A DNA stretch of 64,000 nucleotides from Hypomesus transpacificus (taxonomy: Eukaryota; Chordata; Actinopteri; Osmeriformes; Osmeridae): the NCBI RefSeq assembly GCF_021917145.1, contig NC_061073.1, positions 1,824,075-1,888,074 on the forward strand, written 5' to 3'. Both the position numbers and the translations under genes were made by a program. This document shows positions 1 to 13,195 of this stretch, piece by piece. Position 1 is the first letter of the stretch; each line of letters opens with the position of its first letter. Under the pieces are notes generated by a model. That model was not told the origin of the DNA and made no database searches. It was given only the letters and a program-made list of their open reading frames with translations.

Positions 1-3000
1 GTTTTGTGAAATGTAGTGACACTAGTGTGCAGTATGTGTATCCTTCACAGAACCTGATAATGTACTAAATAGTGTACACAATCAGCAATATGTGACTTTG
101 TTTAAAAAGCGTAATGCTTCACTTTAGACATGCATCTCGGTTAAGACAGAAAGAGTTAAAGTGGGAACAAAAACTTTTTCTGAAGTTAAACATCACTGTA
201 AAGGTAACTTGGGTCTGCAGAGACAAATGTTGGGTTACTGGCTTGCCAAAACATTTAGATTTTGATGTCTAAGATATCAGCCCACTTGTTTTCCATGCAA
301 GTTCCCACTGGGACATTTAAGTATGATAGGGGAAATCAATAACATGTACATGATCCCACATCAGCACTTGTTGGCTAGTGCATAATCAAGAGTGATTATA
401 ATAACTGTTTTGACTATTTCGCAACTGCTAGGCTGCATATGTATAAATGTTTTCCTTTGACTTATAAAACATTACAAGTGCAGAGAGATTTATTAACATT
501 CTTATCATACGGTTTGGTTTTATATCTAAGGTATTTGGCAGTCACTTTTGAAAAAGGTCATTCAAACAATTCGGAGTGCACAAAAAAGATCTTAAAAGGC
601 TTTGATCTCTGCATACAGTCTCATTCACATCCATGGTATTTCTGTAGTGTTCCATATTCTGTTGCTTGCTACAACCCACATTACAGTGAACAAGAGGTGC
701 AATCGATATAAAACCCTTTCCACAGATGGCAGTGGGAGTATATTAAATTAATGACTATGTGTCTATAAAATGGAGATTTCAATCCCACACAGAAAAACAT
801 TGGAAAATATGTGTATGTTCACTGACTAGAGGCTCCTAATTTTGACTGAAATGTCAGCAGGGTGCAATATACCAAGCCGGATTTCATCAAATCCTTCTTG
901 CCACATTTAAGGGAACAGAAAATAGCATCACACATACATAATTAACTTACAGTGCTGTTGCGTTGCATAACATTATTCAAAATTGTTATTGGGATATGTT
1001 CCCTACAACGAATTTGATTGACAGACTAGCTGTGTGTGCCCATAAACTGGATATAAAAAATAAGTTCAAAGATTGATTATGTTGTAGAGCAACAATCATA
1101 GAGAATCAAGGCTTTAAGGTCATGATGTTCTGTGTCATGTTATCCAGAGCCATAGTAGGGCAGGCTAAATCAAGTTGTGGACTGACACGAAAGTAGGTAG
1201 GTACACTATCCAGGGTACTAAAAGCCCTCTTGTCCCTCTGTTTGGTACATTACACCTCTCTAGATCTGTGGGGGCCGCACTTCCTGATAATGATTATCCA
1301 TGTCTGATTCTCAACAGGCACTTTGAACCCAGGGCATCATTAACATAAACAGGCTCTCCAGATACCCAGGCCTGTACCACATAATCTCATTACACAAAAA
1401 CACAAGGCCCTTTGCATAACATTAGTGTCACATGCCTGCCATCCGGCCATGTTTTTTTCTATTGGCAAGCATACCTTGTTCCCAATTTGTTTGCAGAAAT
1501 CGTTTCTGTGCCAGCACAGCAACAGCTTTGATCCATAAAGCTCACTGTTAGGGACTCTTAATTCCAGACTAATTCCAGACTCATGCAACATGGAAACAGC
1601 CAATGGACATAATGTCTAAGACCAAAGTTGGGTCTGTTCCTTGCTCACTATAAGGAATAAAAAATAAAAAAAAACATGGTAACTCCTCTACTATTTTTGA
1701 GTGGGCTTATACAGTTGTTACTCTCATGACAGGAGAAGATTAGGCTTTGTCAAAACACTTCTGAATTAGATGAGGTGAAGTCATGGCAGGAAAAAGCTGA
1801 AGAGCATCCTTTCTGACCTGAGGCATGGGAGCGTGATGGATTACACCCCAAGGCAGTGAGCGACTGGTGCCCTCTTAAAATGTGTCTAAATCCAATTTGC
1901 ATTGACAAATAGCATCGAGTCTGCCTGACTCGTTCAGTTGCACTTACAAAAGCTTGGACTAAACACAATCAACTTAAAACGTGTAACACAGGAAAAGCTA
2001 AACTACTTTATATTTCACTGGAATACTAAACCCAGGGTGTCAGTTGTATTCAACGTGTTTTTACAATCTCAGCATTTTGCTGTCAATGCAAACAGTGCTG
2101 TCAAACCAACAGCAAAGGTATTAAGGAGTGGTAGACAGTACTTTGAGCTTTCCAGTTGTTTCACTCATTGGTTTTTACCATTCACAATAAACTTGATGTT
2201 ACAGGTTGATGGCAAGGTATAGAATGTTATAGGTGTAGGTGTTTAAATCAGGTAAAACTGTTTTAAGTCATTTTCTTCTTAAAACAACTGTGAATAATCC
2301 GTCTAGATCTTGTCAGCTCCTCTTGGGAGGAAAAATGAAATGGTTTAGGCTTTTCAGGGATATCTGATATGGCTACTGACTACAGTGATGACAGGATGAA
2401 TGAATGCTTCAATGGCAGGGTGGAGACAGGCTTCTTTAACTTCAGACCGCAGCCACAATGCTTGAAGATTTTCTTATCTCTCCTTCAACATAATGAAGTA
2501 AGGTGTTAAATAACGGGAACCTCAATGTCATAATACTAGGAGTAATAAAGAAGACTGGTTGTCATTTAAGTCAGGATACAGATGGTTATTTAACATAGAT
2601 GATTGATAAATCATATACAAGTGCTCTGATGAAAGATGTAGTTGTGCTTCGTGGTGATGTAGCAGAAATGGTTGTGAAACTGGAGTCACGATAAAACCTG
2701 TTTGATTGTCCAAATATCAGTTTGAGATTGTGTACACTGAGCTGTACATTGTGAAACATCTTATGCATGTGATTCTTGTTGTTTTAAGCATTCAAAAAGG
2801 TGGTTGAAGGATGTGGTCTTGTCAGGATCAGTATCGTTGGTGGAGTGATGGAGTCAAATGAGGTTACACAGCATGCTTATTAGGTAACTAATGCTTCATG
2901 TCATAACTCACCATAAAAGTGAAGACTGAATAAATAAATAAATATTCCATGATTCAGATTCTGGAAAATATAAATTAATTTATTAATTACGTTTTTCATA

Positions 3001-4464
3001 TTTTACAAATGGATTAATGACAACCACCAGAATTACTTAAAAAACGAATATAACTAACTCACAAGGTAATGTACTTCTCACCAGATAAGTAAAACTGTGA
3101 CCAAATTGGTTTCCTTAAAAAATATCTGCCATTGTTAGCACTCCCACAGCTAATTGCAAACTGAATAAATACTTAACATGGCAAGCCTTCACATTCCCAT
3201 GAAACCTAACAAAGGATTTCACAGAGTTTGGCAAAATAAGAGGACCCTTTCGCAACTAAAACAAAATAGCCCTTGTTTTGTTTGCCCATATATCATGCTG
3301 TTTAGTGTCTGTGCACTAGTCAAAATCTGTAGTATTTGTATGACTTCTTAGTTCCCGTCTCTCCAAAGTGTCATGCCACTGTATCTTCTGACACCCCCTT
3401 AGAACAGATGATGATATGAAAACCAATCCTTATTCTGACAGCAACTTATCTCTGCCTCATATGACTTAATGTGTCATCCTATTGGGACAAACCCCTTCCT
3501 TTGCATTCCATTTTAGTTAAATTTTCCTTTAAATCATAGCAGGAAAATACAATTATGTACACAAGTGATCTCAAGATCTCAAGTATTTTGCTATAAAGTG
3601 TAATTGGCCACATGCCTCACAGAATATGTTTTCTGTCTATTCATGGTCATACATATGTCAAATAAATTTGACAGACATGTGTGTTTACAGCAAAATATGT
3701 GGAATGACCTAAATGAGCGTTTACATTCATGCAGAGAGGGAAATGTATGCTGCTCACCTCACTAAACACTCTACTTTGTTGTTCACAATCCCACATTTTT
3801 ATGAGCTTGGCCAAAATAAGTTTCAGTTCAATAATTTTAATCAGTATTTCACAAGAATCACAAATGAGTTGGAGGCAAATTACTTGGGCCATTATGCAGA
3901 ATATAAATCTCTGAACATTACCACGATCCATCAGTGCTGATGCATTGCTTAAGTACAGCAACCTCGGAGGTTCTGCAGTCATAATAATTCATATGCGACT
4001 TCTTCATTGACAACTGAGAGGAGTGTACAAATAATTACAGAACCTCCTTATCTGTTCCTCAACATCTGTAAACTATGCCTTTTTGCAACTTAAGACTCTC
4101 AGACTAATTAACATGCTTCCATGGTCCAGCTCATTGCAACATTTCTTTTCCCACTGTGCTATGCACTCATGCAGTATCAAAGGGTATACCCTGACAGATA
4201 AATCTGCATAAATGTATGTGGTTTTTCAGTTGATAGGTATTTATTTCAATGTCCTTCCTCAACTTGTTTGTTTAAAATCACTGAATAGATAGGAGAAAGT
4301 AGCACAAAATCAAGTATGACTTGTATCATGAAAACAGGTCTTGTGTTGTCAAATGTTCTCTGAAATAGTTTTCATGGAACTACTGGCTAAGAGGTATGTC
4401 CAGGAAACCGGTGAGAATTGATTATTTTGCCAATTTCTACACTCACTAGTAGTAGACTAAAAAG

Positions 4465-4534
4465 AAAGCAATAAAAAGTCATACCAAATCAAAGTGAATA
4501 AAGCAATAAAAAGTAATACCAAATCAAAGGGAAG
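4465..4534. repeat. Tandem duplication of a 35-bp unit
   Basis: Two adjacent 35-bp copies, 4465-4499 and 4500-4534, both begin AAAGCAATAAAAAGT and differ at only a few positions. A local tandem duplication is the simplest reading; no function is suggested. Confidence 0.85.
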
Positions 4535-7500
4535 CGACTGAGCTCAGAATTACTTATACACTTGGTGTCGGCTAAATAAACATTTGTTTATTCTTGTCTG
4601 TACTGCACTTGTCGGTACTGCACTTCAATTCAGTCTTGTTGTCAAATGTAGCTACTCTTTGTAATCATCTTCCTGTGATCTACAGCACTGGTTTACGCTG
4701 ACACACAAGCCATAGCGGAAAAACTACCCACTAGTGTAAGATGAGACAATAGCAGCTAAGTGTACCTTACTGCTACATTGTGATAAACTGCCACTATTGA
4801 AGATCTTAGGATAATAAGATACCAAGATAAAAGACGGCACTGAATTGAAGCAGTAGCATTTAATGTCTACTTTACAATAGCTTTAATTGACCAAAGTGTA
4901 CACAAATGTATTTAAAAGATATATCTCTTTGAATGTATTATTTGAGTGAAAAGAACCCACACCCTCAACTAGCATTCCTAAACATGTGGACACTGGGGCC
5001 ACAGCATTCCACTTGCCTTGCGCGCACATCTCCGCTGGACTGTCCACTTTCTCCCTCCTTCCTTTCTCTGTGAAAGGTTTTGTGGCCTGCCTGTGACACT
5101 TCCCAGACGTTCGATGCTTAACCTTAAAGACTGTGGTCTCTAAATCAACAATTATTTAATGACAGTGCAAAAATCTGTCACACCTAATTCCATCCCAGGC
5201 TTCAGACTAGCCTCTGGTCGCTACCTGACCGAAAGGGCGTGTATATGCGGGAAAAAGCTAAACTCACATAAATCTCACTCATTTTATAGAAATGGGCTAA
5301 TTTATAGCCTAGTAGACTTCTTACACCAGACCACTATATCTCTCTAAATGCGCTTTGCTCTCCCCACAGGAAGAATCATAAAGCAGGTATATGAACACTT
5401 GTCAATGTGCGACCCCTCAGTGCACCGGTGTCTGTAGACGTCCCTAGAGTCATGGCCTTTTGAGAAAAAGCCAGAGAGATACTGCTTTTCCATCAAGCTG
5501 TTAAGAAGGGGCAGTGGATGAGGAGCAATAAAGGGGTAAACTGATATACCCTGTCTTGTTGTTGACTTGGTACATTGATGACTGAGGCATTGAGGATCTC
5601 TGATACAATAGTCTTGAGTATGACTTTTAGCAGACCAAAAAAAGCCAGGAATATGTTGAAGGTTTCACTGAATCAGTAAAAAGAACAAGGATGGGGCAAA
5701 CGAGTCATCTCTGTGGGGTTGCTCATCTGCTGAAGCATTTCGTTCATCATCGCTTTTGATAAAGCTGTGACATTTGGCAGTGTATAGCGGACCAATTTAA
5801 TGACTATTATTGTGTATATAATGCATTATTGAATATTGTAACAATTTTACTATGATGAATGCACAAAAAGACTGGAATTGTGGCATAATGTTCCTCCCAG
5901 TACATTTGAAGAAAAAAACACACAATTAATTCTTCCCATATGTGGCACAAAATCAGGTGATCAGAGGATTGGGTCAAATATGCTGACAGGGTCAGTGATA
6001 TGTTTTACTGGAGCAAGGGAGGATAAGAGAGACCACTGTTTTTGATTAGTCTGGATGTCTTGACTTAGCCTACTTACCTGTATCACCATGCAAAACTACA
6101 GCGACAAGAGGGTGATCTGTCTTGTTCTGTAGTGGTGTTTGAAGCCAACGTAAGGAATTAATGGAACCGACAGCTGATATAGACTGACCTTGATGTGCAA
6201 GGATTTTTTTTAATGATTTTAATGATTTGGGGGAGTAATTAACTGCTTACATTTAAGTTTTAGTCAATTTCATTTCAGTAAACCGCTTAAACAAATAAAG
6301 TAAGTGAACACAACGGGGAATAGGCATCGGGGAATACACTGTTATGCTAAATAAAAAACCTCAACAAAAAATGTATATCCTGGAAACAGATGAGGAGAAT
6401 ATTACTTCCAAATTAGCTACTAATGTCATAGGCGGGCATTTGTGCTTTCCTGATATGTTACCCACGCATTTGAGAATTGAGATTAGCTACTGTCACTCAA
6501 CAAGTAAAGGGTGTATAAGTGGTGTATTTATACACGTAAGTGGTGTTAAATGTAATATGGTTTGGTCAATAACGTGTTGTTCCATGTTTTTTGTTGTTGT
6601 TTTAGTGCATTTAGTGTAGCTTGGCTACTAAGTCAAGCTCACGCTTAAATGAAAATCTTTGTAGATTTGCCATATAACTCTTAATTAATCACCAGGCAAT
6701 CATGTTAATAAATGTGTAGTCTGTGTTCACTTACTTTTGACTTCTTCATATGGAACGAGAGGAGTAAATCCAATGTATGCGAAACCCTATTTTATCTTAC
6801 TTCTGCGGGGAGGAAAGGGGTTTTCACCATCCCGCGTGCACATATCCAATGCTCGAGTCAATAATATCCAGGCAGGAATAAAAGCTTAAACCTTAGCACT
6901 GTTGTGATAATACGTATCCAAATACACGGCATGCCGAACGCACGGAACTGTGTACTGTGAAACCCTGGTAAGATTGAGATTTATCCCGGACAACCCTTTT
7001 ATGCAAAGCCTTGTAAGTGCCGCCCACTTTATTCCGACGCTCTATTACTGAAGGCACATTTATCAGCCGCGTAGCTATTTCCTGTGTTTCAGCCACTTTA
7101 AAACAGTATTTAAAAAACATTGAATGATTGGGTTTAAAATATATGCTATATGCTCACTTCACACAAGAATTACATGTTACTCAATGTTCTGATTGAAAGT
7201 GATCGCTTTCTGTTCTGAACGCCGAGGGAAAAGGCGTGTGGAGGGGATCGCACGAAACTGTCAGTAGCCTATCAGTTTATCTACACCCTACCAATAAAAC
7301 AATTGTATGAAAATAACTTGAATAATATCAGTTTAACACTTAAAAATCAAGCACTAAAGACGTGGTATTATTTGAATTGGAAAATGTGCTCATATGCCTA
7401 GTCATTAAGTAGTGGACAGTTCTGTTCTGTCCCAAGCACATGATCTGAAATACATAAATTAAGTTACCACACGAGGTTGAAGACTGTTAACATATATAGT

Positions 7501-8013
7501 TTAGAAATCTATAAGCCATGAACCAGATATACGTTCCAAACTTTTATAGGCTATAGGCCTACGTTAGTTCCCTCATTTGGGAATCACAAGTAAATGGGCA
7601 AATAATCCAAATATATTGAGTCATCATGACATTTATGTGGTTGCTAATCCTTTACATCTATGATTTCGTGAACTCTGACTTCACTCAGATCACTCGCAGT
7701 GAACCTTTGTAGCACGTGCATTATTCTTCAATGCTGGTTTCTAAATCAGACTCTTCATGACTTGCTGCTGTCATTAAGTCATTTACGTTTTCAAAACCAT
7801 CCCGTATTACGAGCAAAGTCTGGTCCAACGCTGAATTGCAGCCTATCCATGAGACATTGGAATCCAAAGTGTCATTTTGAAAGAGTGACAACCAATGAGG
7901 GTACAAGGAGATACTGATAGCCTACTGATATAATGTTGCCAGTCATTGCATTAAATTTACGTTAATTTGTATTTTTTTTTGCTGTGTGACCTGTAGCTCT
8001 TTAGCTCGCTCTG

Positions 8014-8031
8014 TCGGTCGGTCGGTCGGTC
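8014..8031. repeat. TCGG/GGTC microsatellite
   Basis: A short run of about four and a half TCGG units, in a locally CpG-containing patch. No gene start can be tied to it. Confidence 0.8.
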
Positions 8032-8630
8032 CACAAAATGTGTGAGCGCGTAGCCTACGTGGTCCCAACGATTGCGAATTCGCGGTTGTTGAACTTTCAT
8101 TCAATATTTTTGTGGTCTCTTCCTACCACATCCGAAGTACACAATCAGCCCTTCTTGACACCAGCAAGCCATTCAAAAGAAAGAACAGGGGGGAAAGACC
8201 CCTTTCACTTTGCACTGAATTGCTTTCTTATCTCCACTAAGGACCTTCAAAGGATCTTCCTAGCAAGCCTGACTCCAGGCATCAGTTCTCTTCCTCAATA
8301 CCTCCTCCGCGGGCCTTTCAAACTAAGGAGGACCATAATTTTGTCCATTGAATGAAGTGGACAAAACTGTAATTCTACAAGACATCATCTTCCACACCTT
8401 TACCACAAGAGAATAAGATGTGGACTAATTATAGAAATATTTGAGTGATCATTGCTAGGCCTACTTTCTTCTTATGTGTACTTTGATATTGATTTTAGTA
8501 ACTTCTTCCTGAAAGATATACGCGTTGTCATTGGTATCTACATGAAACTAAAATCACAAGATAATCATTTAACTAGCCTATATATTGTAACCATACAAAG
8601 ATGCCCAGTATAATAATATGAACATGTGAA

Positions 8631-8990
8631 CAGGGCCATCGGGGGAATCCCCGGTGGGCCGACGGGTTTGGGATGGTCCAAAATACCGGCCCACTTCACC
8701 AACCGGCCCTCCCTCTGACATCGCCGGCACCTCCAACTATTTTCTATATTAAACAGCTTGAACACGTATAACGTATAATATATAAAGTTGTCTTGCCTTG
8801 CCGCCTCAACATTGGCGGACTCGCTAGCAGACAAAGTTGTTTTAAAGAGTGAGAGCATGTCATCGGCGCCAAAAAGTAAAGGTGGAGCTGGAAAGCTCAG
8901 GGAAAATAAGAACGATACGTGCGATGCATTGAGTGGGCAACGCACCGTGTATTGAGTGGGCCGCGCGCCGTGTATTGAGTGTGCCGGTCT
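8631..8990 (+). mobile_element. Probable hAT-like DNA transposon fragment
   Basis: It starts with CAGGGCCATCGGGG, a CAGG terminus typical of hAT-like elements. It shares CCGGTGGGCCGAC (8651-8663) with the better-bounded element at 30,887-31,176, where the motif appears in reverse complement. At 8,858 a short basic-rich frame opens (MSSAPKSKGGAGKLREN...) and could be the remains of a transposase N-terminus, but it soon stops. I could not find a matching right end or target duplication, so the end coordinate is approximate. Confidence 0.4.
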
Positions 8991-9201
8991 GACAGTAACA
9001 CCCGGGCCACTTTCTCCCCCTATCAGTCCGTCGCTGCTTGTGAACCAGCCTAAAACTCCAGTTCACGTTTACAGTCAGTGTGAATGGAAAAGGGGGACAT
9101 TCCCTATACTGTGAACTCAATGAAAACTTTGAGATGATAACCCATCTTTGACTCCATCCGCCAAGTTGACAGTGCAGCAAGCACCGTCAGCATGAGCATT
9201 A

Positions 9202-10288
9202 TTAAAGGTGACAGGACATGCAGTTTTTTGATGCTTTTATATAGGCCTTAGTGGTCCGCTAATACTGTATCTGAAGTCTCTTTCCCGAAATTCAGCCTCG
9301 GTGCATAATTACAGCCACTACAAGCAGTCCCACAATGACCTTTCCTCAAGACGCTGTCTTGATGTCTGTAGCTTTAAATGCAAATGAGGAGGAGAGGGGC
9401 GGCAACATGCGCTAATGTTTACAATGGATGTATCCCATGGCTCGTAGACCCTACTGTAAGATGCCTCGAATTTGCCCTTTCTTATCTGATCACCCTGGTT
9501 TGCACAGGTGCACACTCATAGTAATTTCAATGAGGGGAAAGGCGGATATTGCGCGCTAACACCAACAGCAGAACGGTTATCCAAATAACAAAGAAGTGTT
9601 CAACACTCGCTGTTACAGCATGTGTATTCACACACATACTTGATGCTATGTACCTTTACATTAGCGACAGTAACTCAGCTGTTACCTGCAGAGCTAATGT
9701 TACAGCCACATTCTAAGGGTAGCAAACTCGGTAACCATAAAGCAACAAAATTATATAGCCTTAGTTAACTTACTTGTCCGAAGTTTGTAGTTGGACCAAG
9801 GAGAGTTAGTACTGAGCCAGAATTTTATTTCAGCAAGGGCAGCTTTGTATTAGCTCAAGTTGAGGAAACATTCGTGGCTGAAATGTTTGGCGCAGACATA
9901 CAAAACTTTTGGAAGTTATGTTGGCGCATTTCCAGAGAAAAGACAATTAAGACACCGGGTCTTCAGAGGCTCAGATGAAGGAACTGTAAAAATACTTTTG
10001 TTTTCCTTTGTACATCCAAACTGAGCAAATGTCTCTCAAGGATAAAAACACTTGCATGGTCGTAGCTCAGTTTCTGTCGTAGCAGAGAGGGGAGGTGGCG
10101 TCACTATAGGGGATTTTCAAAACCAAGCGTTTGAGCTTTCATTTTCTCAAGGTGGAGAAGAACACTCAGGACTTGGTTTACGCCTATCCAAATTTTTTGC
10201 CACTGGGGGACCAAAGGCAGGCTAGGGGAACTCATATTAATGTTAAATAACCTCCTAAAGTGAAGTTTTCATGTCATGTGACCTTTAA
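9202..10288. mobile_element. Non-autonomous DNA transposon with 19-bp TIRs
   Basis: The left end TTAAAGGTGACAGGACATG (9202-9220) is matched in reverse complement by the right end at 10,270-10,288 (17 of 19 bases). The interior has no open frame of note, so the element must rely on a transposase from elsewhere. From memory, both ends resemble a widespread fish repeat family (phrases about a phosphate-like CCTTTAA end and CTAATACTGTATCTGAAGTC inside), but I cannot name it. The TTAA at each tip could be part of the TIR or a target duplication. Confidence 0.7.
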
Positions 10289-11047
10289 AGATCTTGTCTG
10301 CCAAAAAAACTTGGGCTGTTGCAAAACCCATCTACATTGGACCAAAGGAATTTGCTCACGAGCAGATTATATCACCAAGAAAATGCTGCTAGCTTGAGTT
10401 CCAATACTGTAAAAGGGATATACGTTTACAAGCCTTATCAGGACAATTTGACAGGAAATTTAAAACATACGACTAATTGCAAACTCCAACTGAAATCACA
10501 CAGACTGAGGCTCATAATCTCTACATCGCAGGACTTTGGATTTTCATCCTTTATCCAGATCTTCTTCAAATGACCCCCTCGGACACGGAACAAAGGCCCA
10601 CACCATTGATCATCCCTGATCAAACAAAACGATAATCTAATGCTCTTTTCTCCCCGTGACAGTAGTGTGAGCTACATGATTTGCAAAGCATTGATTATTT
10701 ACTGGACACAATCTGATTCATTTAGATTTCAATACAGACACAAAACTAGGCTAGACTGTCATTTTCTCTTTTTAAAACCAAAGCATTTTCTGTATGCAAT
10801 TTGTTATTTAATTTGGTAATTGTTTTCTTTTTACTTTGGTTTAGTTTTTGTCATAAGGTACGGTCAGATCAGCCTTTCCACCCTCTGGCCCCACTCCATT
10901 GTAATATATTGCCTCTGGAAACACCTCTAAAGCCATTGAAAAGCTATACATTTGGTGGCGTGGATGAGCCGTATAAATACTAGGTACAACGTTACGAAAT
11001 TCAGCTCCACCCATTTCCACAACATAAAACGGAGTCGACTCTAGACT

Positions 11048-11799
11048 CTCCTTGTTAAACAAACATACATTGAGAAACCTGTGCAAAGTATTTAATGGCT
11101 GTAGACCAGAGATGTTGTCAGACATAAAACTCTACTGGTGTTCAGGTCCCTATTCATATGCCTTTTTTTTTCTTCCAAGCTTGCTGCACACAGTGGACTA
11201 CTAGGCTATAGAAACTCTCCTTGCTTAACCCACTATACAACCATTCAGGGATGCAATTTTGATATCAACTTTGGCAGGGACATCAATAGTTAATGCGCAC
11301 AACAATTGAGCACAGACACTGTTTTTTGGAGCTTCATGTAATATGGTTTTTATGTTTCAGTCAAAATAAGATAATCGGTAGGCCTATCATTTAGAAACTA
11401 TCTTTAGTTTTGTAATGTTTTCTTAGCCTACCTCAATTCTGAATTGTGAGCAGAGTCCGACACCTGGACTTATGTGTGCGTGCTGCAGTGGCTATTTGGC
11501 AAGCTCAGAAGAGCGCGCTGACATGGAATTCTGCGTGCATCATTTGTGCTTTCGGTTAAACACTTTTACAAGCCTTGATTATGATACTGCGTTTATTTTT
11601 TTCCAGGATTATAAATCTAAATTGATGCAATGATTAATAAAGTAAATTGTTAAACTCAAACTTTAGATTTTACTGGGGCACAGCAGATTTATACTGGGGG
11701 CACGTGCCCCAGTAAAAAGGTTCTAACGACGCCCCTGCTGTAAACCCTTCATGTTAAACAAACATACATTGAGACACTTGTGCAAAGTATTTCATGGCA
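11048..11799. repeat. Direct repeat pair flanking transposon-like DNA
   Basis: About 52 bp at 11,048-11,101 (containing GTTAAACAAACATACATTGA) recur at 11,748-11,799 with a few differences. Between them, at about 11,246-11,737, lies DNA whose tips read CAGGGATGC and, in reverse complement, CAGGGGCGTCG, like decayed hAT-type ends. No 8-bp target duplication is visible, so the inner element boundaries are uncertain. Confidence 0.5.
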
Positions 11800-13003
11800 G
11801 TTATTACTATTAGAGACCTGTTCATCCTAATATACTGTATACACAAACATTTGATACAATTTAAACCTCCTGTCTCCTTCGTGTCTCTTCATTCTTCTTT
11901 CTGGATGACTGAATAATTCATCTACACCCGGAGGGGATTGGAAAACCAGCAACACCATGTTGGTGTGTTACATTATAGTCATGTTACATATTGGGGTGAT
12001 ATACTGGGGGTGATACTATTGAACAATTAGTATTGCAAATACTTTTCAATAATGAAATCCACTCCATCAAGTGGAGGAGGCTAAGTATTGCAGACTATAT
12101 TCATCAGTTCTGTGTAAGTGACTGCATGAACCTCTGTAACTTTCTCAAATTTAGAGTCAGCACTGGAATGACCCACTACTGATTGCCTCGTCACTGCCTC
12201 GTCTTTCAGTCAGGCCAGACATCTACTTCTGTTGGAGTTACCCGTGTCTGACTGCAGATAATCCAATTGCGACTGTGGGGTTTATATACTTGTGTACGAT
12301 AGGTATAGTGGTTTGCCACAGACCTACACTATACCATAAATACAGGGTTGTTACATATACTTAACTCTGGAATACAACCATCTTTAATATACACCATATA
12401 TTTTACATCTTTGCAGCAATTTCCAAGAATTTAGATATTGAATAAAGATATTGAAGGTTGCCTGATTGTTCTTTGTGCTCTTGGAATTGAACAGATTCAT
12501 CCATTAATCAGGTTGACAAGAACAAAGCACCCTTCTGGCATTTGTACCTCCCCCTCCTACTACCTTCTCTTTGACCTTCCATGAGACTTTTACATATTTA
12601 TTATAGGTAGGTATTGTCTGAATCCAGTTATGGACGTAACTCTTGGAGGAAAAGTAAATACTAAATGCTAAAGTAGCAATCTCTGACACTGTTTCTGAGA
12701 CAGCCCCAACTGTTAGACCCAACTTGTAAACCTGGAAGTTATGGCAACCCAGAACAAGAGTAAATGGCTAGTTAATAGCATGAAAGTAATTTATCTCTCT
12801 AACAATGACAGAAATGTGTATGTGCGTGTACAAATTAGAATGGGTTTAGTTTCCCACACTCAACTAAAGAACCAGCACTTTACAAAGTTCATATTCTGCA
12901 TACTTCGTCTTTATAACCCAACAGAGTGCAGTACCGGGACTGACGTTGTTTGGATGAGCATTTTGACATTAAATAATCAAGGTTAATAGTTATATATATA
13001 TTT

Positions 13004-13195
13004 ACATTTTACATTTAGTCATTTAGCAGACGCTCTTATCCAGAGCGACTTACAGTAAGTACAGCGACAGTCCCCCGAGGCAAGTAGGGTGAAGTGTCTT
13101 GCCCAAGGACACAACGTCATGTGCACCGGCCGGGAATCGAACTGGCAACCTTCAGATTACTAGCCGATGCTCTAACCGCTCAGCCACCTGACTCC
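13004..13195 (-). mobile_element. tRNA-derived SINE with L2-type tail (V-SINE-like)
   Basis: Read on the minus strand, the element opens with a tRNA-like head carrying pol III promoter boxes: box A TGGCTGAGCGG (13,176-13,186) and box B AGTTCGATTCC (13,133-13,143). It ends in a tail of the type CTCTGGATAAGAGCGTCTGC...AAATG (13,004-13,050), known from V-SINEs of fish. TATATA-rich sequence on both sides is compatible with a target duplication. It is a retroposon, not a functional tRNA gene. Its tail matches the 3' end of the LINE at 52,306. Confidence 0.85.

Larger units (their letters stand above)
1..8630. other. Gene-free AT-rich stretch
   Basis: I see no recognisable coding exon on either strand here. 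Open frames are short (under about 111 codons), lack conserved motifs and are not flanked by consistent splice sites. The sequence is mostly unique and AT-rich, with a few short simple repeats such as AATA at about 2,930-2,945. It could be intergenic or a long intron of a gene whose exons lie outside the window. Confidence 0.6.

Noticed and set aside
8565..9180. 126- and 106-codon minus-strand frames
   Set aside because: They run antisense through a hAT-like fragment; no recognisable domain or splice context.
13133..13195. Possible tRNA gene (A and B boxes)
   Set aside because: The head is joined to an L2/V-type tail and is flanked like a retroposon; it is a SINE head, not a free tRNA.
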